Part shown: piece by piece, positions 11,241-22,116 of the stretch
How positions within the stretch are numbered: the first letter of the stretch is position 1
Layout: the number at the start of each line of letters is the position of its first letter
Assembly (NCBI GenBank): GCA_019671005.1
Contig: CM033715.1
Coordinates: forward strand, 9,424,001-9,488,000
Length of the DNA stretch: 64,000 bases
Origin: Hibiscus mutabilis
Taxonomy: Eukaryota; Streptophyta; Magnoliopsida; Malvales; Malvaceae
Direction: 5' to 3'
Program-made: the position numbers and the translations under genes
The notes under the pieces: generated by a model
Seen by the model: the letters and a program-made list of their open reading frames with translations, nothing else
Database searches by the model: none
Told to the model about the DNA's origin: nothing

Positions 11241-12266
11241 TCAACTTGGTGCAATTTGATATCTCGAGTGCGGGAAAGGCTTGCCTTCAGCAATGAAGGT
11301 AGCATTTACAAACTCTAGAGCCCTAAAAGAACATTCAAGGGCATTCTCGTTGGCCTCAATATAGGGGGTGTCGGTGGTTACCGAGGCTATGATGTCTTCT
11401 TCTGCTCCTACACTGATCAGCTTTCCTTTAATCATGAATTTCAACTTCTGATGTAGGGACGATGGTACTGCTCCGGCCGAATGAATCCACAGCCTTCCCA
11501 ACAAGCAATTATACATGGGTCTTATATCCATTACCACAAAATCCACATTGTAGACTGTCGGTCCAATCAACAATGGCACTTCGATATTTCCAAGCACCTC
11601 ACGAGTAGTCCCATCGAAAGCCCTTACTGTATTCTTGTACACTTTCATGTGTGATTCATCAATGGGTAACCTTTGTAGCGTTACCATTGGCAGAACATTC
11701 AAGGCAGAACCAGTGTCTATTAACACTTATGACAGTACATATCCCTTACAATGCGTGGTGATATTCAAAGCCTTTATTGATCTCATTCCTCCTTCAGGAA
11801 TTTCATCATCAGTGAAAGTGATATAATTGTCAGCAATTATGTGATTCACTATCCTATCCAATTTTCTTATGGATATGTCATTTGGTACAAATGTATGATT
11901 AAGCACCTTCATTAATGCATTGCGATGCCCTTCTGAACTTAACAGCAATTCTAGAACAGAGATCCTCGCTTGATGCTTCTTTAACTTCTCAACAATATTA
12001 TACTCACTATGTTTCAAAAACTTCAAGAATTCTTGAGCCTGCTCTTCCGTCACCGACTCATTTATCTTCGGTCCTGGCTCTTCCCAAAAAATTCGTTCTG
12101 GTGCAGACACATTTTTCCCTTTGGCCTTCTCCGCTTCTTTGGGAACTTTTGGAGAATAACACATGCCACTTCGAGTGAAGTGCCCCACCTCATTTACTGC
12201 TTTAAAACCTGTCTGATCACTTTTACTCTCTTTTGGCCTCAACTTCGTTTCTTCCAGCGGTTTTTT
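11241..12266 (-). pseudogene. Tat element aspartic protease region (broken)
   Basis: The aspartic protease cleaves the gag-pol polyprotein. The active-site motif LIDTGSALNVLP is at about 11725-11690 and a YNCLLGRLWIHSAGAVPS segment lies around 11510, matching the retropepsin flap-to-C-terminal part of Tat elements. Upstream, 12242-11727 is open and holds the conserved SEGHRNALMKVLNHTFVPND segment usual before the protease. A single stop at about 11727 separates it from IDTGSA. Neighbouring gag and RT are in order on the same strand. Confidence 0.78.
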
Positions 12267-14219
12267 CTATTCTTGTAATCTGCCCTCTTCAAGTATGGTT
12301 ACCGTGGTAGCATAATTCCAGGGCACCTTGTAAGTACTCTTGTAGGCAAATAGTGCGGGAGATGAGATCACAACCTTGGGAACTATGACAAATTTCGTGT
12401 CTAAAAGACCCTTAGCTTTGGGTCTAACAGCAACTACCAAGGGTTTATGTATCCCATATATGACGCATGTCGGTTTGGAGGTACAGACTTCCACTGCCTT
12501 CTTTTCACTTGTTCTTGCAAAGAACTCAATTTCCTTATTGTTCATCATCTTTTGTATCAAGCTTTAAAATTTTGGGCAGTGTTGAATCTTATGATCATGC
12601 TCCCGATGATACTCACAATATACATTAGATTGTATCTCCTTTTCTACTTTCATGCCTATTTCAATCATCTCGGCATTGTATAATTGTTCAAATACCCTCT
12701 TTAAAGGAGATTTAACTTCTAACACATCAGTCTTCAACTACTTTGCTTCATCATCCTCTTCTATGGCATTTACCCCCCGCCCTCCATGACTCGGCAGTGG
12801 ATTTGCTGCGATGCTAGGTTCATCAAACTTCTGAATCCCATTGTTGATTAGATTCTGTACCATATTTTTGAATGTTGTGCAAGTCTTAATCGTATGTCCC
12901 GGTATCCCAACATAAAATTCACAATGAGCATCGGGCTTATACCACTAGTTAAGTAGTACGGCCTCACCAAATCCGCTTCGTACAACTGTGGATACAACTC
13001 AACATAGGACATGGGTATTGGTGTAAAATTCATTCTATCATTCTTCGGGCCATGACTATCCTTCTTGTTTGAACTCTCCACATTTCCTGATGCTGCTCCT
13101 AGTGAGGTAATAGTCACATTCGTGGGAGCCTCATACGCACTTGTATTATTCACCTCATTCTCCTTTCTCTTGTAATTTTTCTGAGAGCTTTCCCTACTCT
13201 CAATCCTCCCACTTTTGATTGCTGCTTCAATCAACTCTCCGGTCATTACTATATTAGCAAAATTCTGAGTAGCATTACAGATCAGTTTTTCAAACAATGG
13301 TCCCTTCAGAGTCTACACAAACATATGGACAACCTCACTTTCCATCAACAAAAGTTGGACCTGTGCCGCTACATCTCTCCATCTTTGAGCGTACTGTTGA
13401 AGTGTCTTATTATTTCTTTGTTCCATACTTTGCAATATTACACGGCTAGGAACCATCTCCGTAACATGTTTATAATGTTCCGCAAATGCGCTAGAAAGAT
13501 CCTTCCATGAACGAATATTTACATGGCTTAGCTGTGTGTACCATCGAGCAGCTGAACTAGTCAAACTATCCTAGAAGTAATGTATCAACAGCTTCTCATC
13601 CTTCAAGTGAGCAGCCATATTTCGACAGTACATTGTGAGATGAGCTCTCGGGCAAGTAGTCTCATCATATTTTTTGAAATCTAACATTTTAAACTTCGGC
13701 GGGAGTATTAGGTCAGCCACCAAACTCATCTCAACTGCATCAGGTCTTGTTTTATTTACCTTCTGCAATTTCAGCAGACGATCTTCCAGTGCCTTACAAC
13801 ATTCTTCATATTTCTTCTCAATCTCATCACAAATTTTCTCTATCTTATTCAAGGTATTCAGATCAGGGACATCATCATTGCTCCCAAAATTTGCCCCAAT
13901 GTTCATCGGATTGTTTGGTGTTGCTCTCGTTAGATTAATTTGGACCTTCTTCGCAGGCGGAGGTCCTTCAGGCAGCACCCTTACGTGAGATGTGGTTTCT
14001 GCTTGGCCATTTATTTCATTGGAAGCACCTTCAAGTATTTTAGCCTTTCCTGACTCCTTTGGCCCCAACAGAGCAGTCAGCTAATTGATTATCTCTCTTT
14101 GGGTTTAAGCAAAATAATCCTTCATAGATTGCTCTATTCTATCGAAACGGTTTTGTATTTCCTCTCGATCATTTTCTAGACTTGTGAATCGATCTTCAAT
14201 AGCTATAGTCTTTGAACGT
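12267..14219 (-). pseudogene. Tat element gag (broken)
   Basis: Gag forms the particle. From its N-terminus a coiled coil (IEDRFTSLENDREEIQNRFD) begins near 14219. Next is the retrotransposon gag domain, LPPKFKMLDFKKYDETTCP (about 13700) to YAQRWRDVAAQVQ (about 13380), and then a GELIEAAIKSGRI block (about 13230). A zinc-knuckle-like CEYHREHDHKIQHC is near 12610-12570. The region ends with PKVVISSPALFAYKSTYKVP and PWNYATTV before the protease. Stops at about 14100, 14070, 13570, 13312, 12950 and 12560 interrupt it; several are at former glutamine codons. The true start is not clear. Confidence 0.78.
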
Positions 14220-14480
14220 AAACGGAATGCGGAATGATTGGGATCTATGAAACAAACTGTCATAAAACTTTCCTTTGTTAAACCGAAAACTTTGTAAAAT
14301 AACTTTGAAAGGTGAATGCATAAATACAAGATTATGTAAATGCATGAATGCATGTATGTAAAAAAGGCATCAAGTTTTAAGAAACAATCTTTAGAAACAT
14401 TTATTCATTAGAAGGTTCAAATACAGGAAATAAAACAACTCATTCTACAAGAAACTACTAGCCCTAATTCCTAAGTTGGT

Positions 14481-15777
14481 CAACTAATGTAGCAGACGCG
14501 CAATGGCCTCTCCATACTCCAACTCAACTTTTGGTTGCTTCAGTAGAGTCGTAGCTTGCCTCGAGAGTATCTGCACATGGGAAGCTATACTCCTAACTTG
14601 CTCCTTGAAATTCACCAACTCGTCATTCTGATTCTGGATAGTGCATTGTGCAGCTTCATATTTGGTTTTCCACACCCTACTGTCTTGATATAGTGTTTCA
14701 TCATAGCTTGCAAGTTTTCCTTTCAATGTCTGCACTTCATTTTCAAATTCTGATATCCTCTTCTGTAATCTTTCATTTTCTTGCTCCATTTGAACCTTGT
14801 CTTCATTATGATACTTCAACACCAGTTCCTCTAACCACGACACTTGTCTTGTCAGATCAAAATTTCTGTCTTGTTCCTCTTCTACCTTCTTCTTTGCCTT
14901 GTACTTGCTTCCTTGCTTTCTTGAGACTTTTTCCTGTACAATTTCTCATAATCATTCCATTCGTTCGTCATGCTTTCCAACTTCTCTGATAAGTGTGTCT
15001 TGCTTGTTCCTCCATTTTGTTTAGCTTTATAATCATTATGAATCTCTTGTAACTCTTTTAAATCTTGGCTAATCTTCTTGTTTTGTGCAATCAACTCTTT
15101 CTCTTGCCCTTCATGAATGGTCACTTGATACTTTTCCATTGTTAACTCCTCTGTAAGGTCACTGATCCCCTTCTCATATTTCTTCAAATCTAACTCCAGA
15201 TCATGCTTGAGTTTTTCTAGTGCTGATGGTGCTTTTGTAACTGATCGAGCGGACAGTCCCACATTCTTTTGTATTTTCTGAAAAGTTGTATCATTCACCC
15301 TTTGCGTTTTCCACTCCTCATATCCCTTCATCATTTCTAGCTCTTGATATGGTTGAACTCTTCTTGGTTTTTCCCATGCCTTTCTCGTTTGCACTACAAT
15401 TCCTTTATAATCATTGGTCTTGTGAGCATACTCGAATTTTGCCATTCCCATTGTAGCCAGTATGAATTGCCTCGAACTAAATTATCTTGATACAAGCAAG
15501 GGACAATAAGTTGTTCCTCCTCAAATTCCAGGTAATGGGACCTAATCCCTGTCTCCACATCTATACAAGAATGCCACCCCTTTGTGCAACCAAGGTGCCC
15601 TCCATACGATGACATTATCTTTCAAGTTTTTGAAACATTCCTCCCACTATTTCTCATCCTTTCTCTCCAAAGGACAACCCTTCATATATTCTTCTATTGG
15701 TGAATAAGGGGTAAGATACCTTGCAGCTCTGTACAGTGTGTCCCACCAGTGACCTCTGAACCAGATTTCCAGCAACA
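14481..15777 (-). pseudogene. Tat element ORF1, C-terminal part (coiled coil), split by Athila-1
   Basis: ORF1 lies upstream of gag in Ogre/Tat elements and its role is not known. This half contains the end of the DUF7745-like region (sequence around 15860 to 15400, with stops) followed by a long heptad-rich coiled coil. Open frames are at 15451-14882 (for example KLKHDLELDLKKYEKGISDL) and 14843-14484. One frameshift near 14880 joins them. At 15778-15783 the frame is interrupted by the Athila-1 5' LTR; its other half resumes at 25994. Confidence 0.72.
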
Positions 15778-15782
15778 GTGCA

Positions 15783-15890
15783 TGATAAGTGTTCAAAAGT
15801 GGCACCAATCCCTGTGGAGACGATATCTTTTATACTATAACTTGCAACGTGTATACTTGCACAATTGCGTAGCACTTATTACGCGCAACA
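15783..15890 (+). repeat. Athila-1 5' LTR, internally deleted to 108 bp
   Basis: The first 17 bases (tgataagtgttcaaaag) match the start of the 3' LTR. The remainder (tggcaccaatccctgtggag and on to gcgcaaca) matches its last 90 bases. About 1.4 kb in between is missing. The breakpoint shares AAGT between the two sides. Confidence 0.9.
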
Positions 15891-15896
15891 AGTTTT

Positions 15897-15914
15897 TGGC
15901 GTCGTTGCCGGGGA
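15897..15914 (+). other. Primer-binding site of Athila-1 (tRNA-Asp type)
   Basis: TGGCGTCGTTGCCGGGGA lies six bases (agtttt) after the 5' LTR. It differs by one base from the TGGCGCCGTTGCCGGGGA primer site typical of Athila elements. Confidence 0.85.
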
Positions 15915-16010
15915 TTGGCAATAGCGACTGTTTTTATTTTCTTGCACTTTCTTTTTACTTTTCTTGTTTAAGATTCAAAGGGCTAACAAGCTTTGGTTTT
16001 GCATTGGTAT

Positions 16011-17591
16011 ATGACCAGGGCGAGACCGATTACACCAGAATATCCCTTTGGTCCAGAAATCGAACGAACCTTACAAAGACTTAGACGAAGGTTAAGAGTA
16101 GCAATGGACTTAATCCAGGAGTTGTCGCACCTGAAATTGAAGCTGACCACTTTGAGTTGAAACCAGTAACACAATTGGTCAATTTGGCGGCTCAGCAACT
16201 GAAGATGCACGAAAACATCTTAAATCTTTCCTCGAGATTTGTAACTCGTTCAAAATACACAGAGTCACCCCCGATGTCTTACGATTAAGATTATTCCCCT
16301 ATTCACTGATGGGTAGGGCGAAAGCATGGTTGAATAGCATTCCTGCCGGATCAATAGGATCTTGGACATATCTTTGTCGTGATTTCCTTGCTCGGTTTAA
16401 TCCTACAAATTTGACTGATAAGCTTCGTAACGACATTACTTCTTTTCGGCAAGCAGATGATGAATCCATGTACAAGGCTCGGAACTATATAGAGAACTTA
16501 TACACAAATGCCCCTTACACGGATTCCTGGTGTGGACTCAAGTAACAATGTTTTACAACGCCGTGAATACACCAACAAGGATGATGCTAGATGCCTCGGC
16601 AAATGGCATACTCCTAGATAAGTCACCGGAGGAAGCAATGCAAATTCTAAACAGGCTGGCCAAGAATGATTATCAATTCCCCTCTACTAGAAGAGGAGGA
16701 GTTAGACGCCAAGCCACAATACATGAACTAGGATCATCATATTCAATTTCGGCATAATTGGCCATTTTAACCAAGATGGTCCAGAACATGCAAAAACCAA
16801 ACAACACACATGAGGTCAAGGTAATGGATTCTTTTTGTGAGTTATGTGGTGATAACCATGATTCTTCTGAATGAATGCAGAATCCGGAATCCAGCTTTTA
16901 TGTGGGCAATTACAATCGGAACAACAATGTGATGTCCAATACATACAATCCAGCTTGGAAGAAGCACCCGAATTTTTCATGAAGTAATCCCAACAATGCT
17001 CTAAACCAGAACAATCAGAATGCACAAGCATCAGGATTCCAGAAGAATATGCCACGGCAACAGTTACCACAACAACAACCGACAACATCTAGTTATTTGG
17101 AAAATTTTCTAAATGTTTTTATGATGAAAACTGAATCTTATATGGCTGAGAATAGTAACTTCATAAAAAGAACTGATGCTTTTATTAACAGGACCGAGAT
17201 GAGATTGCAAAACCAAGAGGCAGCAATCAAATCATTAGAAAATCAAGTCGAACAGTTTGCTCAAAACCTGAATACTAGACCGCAAGGAGGTTTACCTAGA
17301 GATACTGAAGTCGCAAGAGGAACTGGCCATAAGCAATGTAAGGCGATCACCACTAGAAGTGGCCAACAACTTAAAGAGGCTCAAGCCCGCTCAGTAAACA
17401 AAACTCCACAAAAAGATCAAGACGAACCTAGCGGCAAAGCCTCAGATGCTGAACCAGGAATTGTCGCGGCAACCGGCAATAAGCATGCCTCAGCAACCGA
17501 CGATAAGGATGCTTCGGCAACTTATGATAAGCATGCCTCGGCAACCCCAGTTGATAATGCCTCGGCAACTCCAGTTGTCCCGACAATGTAG
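16011..17591 (+). pseudogene. Athila-1 gag (broken)
   Basis: Gag builds the particle. The start ATG at 16011 gives MTRARPITPEYPFGPEIERT. The retrotransposon gag domain is at 16309-16757 (AKAWLNSIPAGSIGSWTYLC, then SPEEAMQILNRLAKNDYQFP). A zinc-knuckle CELCGDNHDSSE at about 16840-16871 is followed by a stop where Athila-3 has the cysteine codon TGT. A coiled region at 17100-17290 and an Ala-Ser-Ala-Thr-rich tail (17450-17590) follow; the tail is the translation of a dispersed CCTCGGCAAC motif. Stops and frameshifts at about 16110, 16545, 16757 and 16872 break the frame. A short N-terminal segment present in Athila-3 is missing. Confidence 0.75.
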
Positions 17592-18536
17592 TCAATCAGG
17601 TTCCAAACCAATGAAAGGATCGAAGATATCTGACTTCCACCACCATTTCCACAAAGGTTGAAGCGACAAAAGCAAGAATATCAATTCAAGAAGTTTCTTG
17701 ATATCCTAAAGCAAGTCCACATCAACTTGCCATTGGTGGAAGCAATTGAACAAATGCCGAACTATGCCAAGTTTCTTAAAGACACTATGTCTAAGAGAAC
17801 AAGTCTAGGAGAGTTTGAAACAGTTGCCGCAACAGAGGGATGCATGGCCATGTTGCACAATCGTATGACACCTAAGTTGAAGGATCCCGAAAGTTTCACA
17901 ATACCCTGTTCCATTGGAAACCACTATGTCGGGAAAGCATTATGCGACCTTGGGGATAGCTTAAACTTGATGCCTAAATCGGTTTTCCAGAAACTAGGAA
18001 TCGGGAAGGCAAGACCTACAACAGTTATGCTACAGCTAGCCGACAGATCCTATGTGCATCTAGAGGGAAAAATCGAGGACATACTGGTAAAAGTTGATAA
18101 ATTTATTTTTCCCGCTGACTTTATTGTTTTGGATTGTGAAGCAGATGAGCATGCACCTATCATTCTCGGGAGACCATTCCTAGCAACAGGGAGAACCTTG
18201 ATCGATGTTGAAAAGGGAGAACTCACAATGAGGGTGAATGACCAGCAAGTTAAACTAAATGTGTTCCAAACACTAAGGCATGCCGATGATCCAGAAGAAT
18301 GCCAACTTCTTCATGCCACGGCAGAGTTTAACTTCGACGAGTAATTTAGTTGGCTCGACAACTACATTGCCGATCAAGAGGAACCTAAGGAGTATGAAGA
18401 ACCGGTCGATGAGGAACAACAAGAAGAGGCAAATTGGCTAGTCAATCGACCAGGTACATACTTTGAACCACTGGATTACTCAGGTAAGGAAGGTAAGCTA
18501 GAAAAACCCTCTATTAAACAACCACCGATTCTTGAG
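17592..18536 (+). pseudogene. Athila-1 protease region
   Basis: A 228-codon frame (17658-18344) carries YQFKKFLDILKQVHINLPLV, then ALCDLGDSLNLMPKSVF and DEHAPIILGRPFLATGRTLI, the aspartic protease of Athila elements. The active site reads DLG instead of DS/TG, as is usual in this lineage. After the stop at 18342 the acidic linker EEPKEYEEPVDEEQQEE leads into the RT. It would cut the polyprotein in the particle. Confidence 0.78.
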
Positions 18537-20462
18537 TTGAAACAATTGCCAGAGCAACTAAAATATGCATACTTAAGAACCGATAATACATTGCCTGTAA
18601 TTATTTCTTCTAAGTTACAACCTGAGCAGGAAAAGAAGCTGATCAAAATGTTGAAGCTACACAAAAAGGCAATAGGGTGGACAATTGCCGACTTGAAAGG
18701 AATTAGCCCGGCAGTGTGCATGCATAAGATTTTGTTGGAAGATGATCACAAACCTTCGATTGAGGCCCAGAGGAGACTGAATCATGCCATGAAAGGGGTT
18801 GTAATGAAAGAAATCATCAAGTGGCTTGACGCCGACATTATATACCCTATCTCTGATAGTACATGGGTAAGTCCGGTAAAATGTGTACCGAAAAAGGGAG
18901 GTATAACGAGGGTAAGTAATGAAAACAATGAACTCATTCCAACCAGGACTGTGACCGGTTTGAGGGTTTGTATGGATTATCGAAAGCTAAACAAAGCCAC
19001 TAGGAAATATCACTTCCCATTACCCTTTATTGATCAAATGCTTGACCATCTTGCATGTAAACCCTTTTATTGTTTTCTTGATGGTTATTCAGGTTACAAT
19101 CAAATTGCCATAGCACCAAAAGATCAAGAAAAGAAAACCTTCACCTGCCCATACAATACTTATGCTTTCTGAAGGATGCCATTCGGATTGTGTAATGCCC
19201 CGGTAACCTTCCAAAGATGCATGATGGCACTCTTTTTAGAAATGGTCGAAGACTTCCTTGAGACCTTCATGGATGATTTTTCTATTTTTGGTAATAACTT
19301 CGACAGCTGTCTCGGCAATTTAGTGAGGGTGTTGGCAAGATGTGAAGAAACTGATTTAGTCCTCAATTGGGAGAAGTGTCATTTTATGGTAGATGAAGGA
19401 ATAGTGCTCGGCCACAAGATTTCATCCAAGAGAATTGAAGTAGACAAAGCCAAGGTGGACGTGATCGAGAGATTACCCCCACCAAGTTCGGTTAAAGGAA
19501 TTCGAAGCTTTCTTGGACATGCAGGTTTTTATAGGAGGTTCATTCATAATTTTTCTAAAATCACTAAACCCTTGTGCAATTTGCTTGAACAGGATAAAGT
19601 CTTCGATTTTGATGATTCTTGCACCCAAGCATTCGAAACCCTAAAGAAAAAGCTTGCCTCGGCACCCATTGTCATTCCACCAAATTGGACGCTACCTTTT
19701 GAGCTCATGTGTGATGCAAGTGATTTCGCGGTAGGAGCAGTCCTAGGCCAACGCACAGGTAAGACCTTCCATGTGATATACTACGCTAGTAAAACTCTTA
19801 ATAGTGCTCAAGTGAATTACACAACAATGGAGAAAAAGTTACTAGCTGTAGTTTTCGCATTTGACAAGTTTCGATCCTATTTGATTGGTACAAAGGTAAT
19901 TGTTCATACGGACCATTCAGCAATCAAATATCTATTTGCTAAAAAGGGTGCCAAACCTCGTTTGATTCGTTGGATATTACTTTTACAAGAATTTGATATT
20001 GAAATTAAGGACAGGAAAGGAACAGAAAATCAAGTGGCCGATCACTTATCACGTTTAGAACGCAATAGGGAGGAGGACGCGGATCTAGAAATATGCGATG
20101 CATTCTCGGATGAACAAATTTTAGTTGCCACGACAACCATGAACGCGCATGCCTCGGCAACCCTCGACGCCTCGGCAACCATGGACGCGCACGCCTCGTC
20201 AACTCTCGATGCCGCAGCAGCCCTTAACGCTCACGCCTCAGCAATTTTGGGAGTAGTCGCCATGGCAGCACATGCCTCGGCAATACCCTGGTACGCGGAT
20301 TTAGTTAATTTGCTTGTTTGTGGTATTTTACCTTATGGCCTTACTCACCAAGGGAAGAAGCGGTTCCGCCATGATGCTAAGCATTACTTTTGGGATGAGC
20401 CTCTTTTGTTTAAACAATGTGCAGATCAGGTTATACGCCGATGTGTCCCTGAAGAAGAGTAA
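18537..20462 (+). pseudogene. Athila-1 reverse transcriptase and RNase H (one nonsense codon inside)
   Basis: Two long frames (18537-19172 and 19176-20462) are one domain array split by TGA at 19170-19172. In Athila-3 the same codon reads CGA (YAFRRMPFG). RT motifs are NHAMKGVVMKEIIKWLDADI, RVCMDYRKLN, YSGYNQIAIAP, MPFGLCNAP and FMDDFS (about 19267). RNase H has MCDASDFAVGA, TMEKKLLAVV, VHTDHSAIKYL and NQVADHLSRL, with the acidic residues kept. A spacer (20120-20290) encodes Ala-Ser-Ala-Thr-rich repeats before the integrase zinc domain. A second C-to-T stop ends the frame at 20460-20462. Confidence 0.85.
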
Positions 20463-21572
20463 CAGAATGTACTCCGGCAATGCCATTCTTCACCCTATGG
20501 AGGACATTTTGGAGGAACTCGTACCGCGGCCAAAGTTTTGCAATCTGGTTTGTATTGGCCAACATTGTACAAAGATGCCCAAGACTTTTACAAGCAATGT
20601 GATCGTTTCCAGAGGACGAGCAATTTCTCTAGACGACATGAGATGACGCTCCAGAACATCATCGAGGTGGAATTGTTCGATGTATGGGGGATCGATTTTA
20701 TGGGACCTTTCTCATCTTCATTCGGTAACCTCTACATTTTACTTGTCATCGACTACGTGTCTAAATGGGTTGAGGCAGCTGCAGTTCCCAACAACGATTC
20801 CAAGACCGTGTAACGATTCTTGCAGAAAAACATATTTACACGGTTTGGGATGCCGAGAGTAATTATCAGTGACGAAGGCACGCATTTTGACAACAGACTT
20901 ATTGCCAAGATGTTGCAACGCTTCGGCGTATCACACAAGATCACCACGGCATATCACCCACAAACCAACAGGCAAGCATAAATTTCCAACCGGGAATTGA
21001 AGGGTATACTCGAGAAAGTTGTAAATCCCTCTAGGAAGGATTGGTCATTAAGACTAGATGACGCACTTTGGGCATATCGCATTGCATTCAAAACACCCTT
21101 AGGTATGTCCCCCTTCCGATTTGTCTATGGCAAAACATGCCATCTACCGGTGGAAATCGAACACAAGGCTTATTGGGCAATCAAGACCGTGAATATGGAT
21201 TGGGAAAGTGCCGGACAAAAGCGTTTGTTGGACCTCAACGAGATAGAAGAATTCCGTGCACTCGCCTATAACAATGCACGAATCTACAAGGAGAAAACAA
21301 AGCAATGGCATGACAAGAAACTACTATCGCGGCAATTCACGCCAGGGAACCTAGTTCTCTTATTAAATTCTCGGCTAAAACTTTTCCTGGGAAAGCTGAA
21401 ATCAAGATGGTCGGGACCATTCAAAGTTTTCAAACCATTCTCCCATGGTGCCGTGATAATCAAGTCCCTCACTGACAAACATGAATTCAAAGTTAATGGA
21501 CAAAGATTGAAGCACTACAATGGTGCCCATGTGGAACGTAACAAAGAAGTGGTCACCTTAGGAGATGCATGA
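20463..21572 (+). pseudogene. Athila-1 integrase (broken)
   Basis: Integrase core motifs are WGIDFMGPF (about 20695), a VIDYVSKWVEAAAVP block, IISDEGTHFDN (about 20870) and AYHPQTN (about 20955). The codon for the catalytic glutamate that should follow GQA reads TAA (near 20980; NRQA-stop-ISNRELK). A further stop (TAA, 20811-20813) corresponds to CAA in Athila-3. The C-terminal part 20997-21572 is open for 191 codons, with LPVEIEHKAYWAIK, a GPFKVFKPFSHGAV SH3-like segment, and a short tail ending GDA. The enzyme cannot be made in full. Confidence 0.8.
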
Positions 21573-22116
21573 GCATGCTCTCCTTTCAATATTTTATTTT
21601 TATTTTATTTTTCTTTTTATTTTTAATTTTCTCGAACTATTTAATTTTTATTTTTATTTTTTTATTACTCTCGATTATTTGCTTTTTTTATAGATTTATT
21701 TTCTTTTGTTTTATCTTTCTTTAAGTTTAAGAATTCCTTTACACATCTTTATTTATTTTCTTTTATTAGTTTATCTTTAATTTTAATCCTTATTTGATTT
21801 GTCTTTGAATTGTAGAAAAAGAGTTCAAGATAAAGATGAATTTTAATCCAAGAAGGAAAACATCTTCAACAAGGAAATTAATAGGCTGAATCTAAGGCTT
21901 ATATAAAGCCTCCAAGTTACCCTAATTAAACCCCCATTGCCGTCACCCTTCCCCTAAACCAAAACCCTCTTTTTCGTCTTCCCCTAATACCACCCACCAT
22001 ATTTACCACCTATCTTTTCTATAAAACCCATCACCCTTAACCTATTCCTACTTTTTATCTTGCAACTCTTTAGTTTCTTTTATTTGTTTTTACAAAACTC
22101 ACAACCAAGATCATCC
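21573..22116 (+). other. Spacer between pol and ORF3 of Athila-1, with TATA-like boxes
   Basis: A T-rich tract (21580-21800) is followed by tatataaa at about 21899-21906 and CTATAAAACC at 22019-22028, about 90 bp before the ORF3 ATG. Both boxes are at matching places in Athila-3 (36211-36225 and 36109-36118, minus). This suggests, but does not prove, an internal promoter for ORF3. Confidence 0.45.

Noticed and set aside
22060..22116. ORF3 start at 22060 with a hydrophobic leader
   Set aside because: The first codon is TTG, and the in-frame ATG at 22117 has a good context and equals the Athila-3 start at 36019. A signal peptide is not supported.
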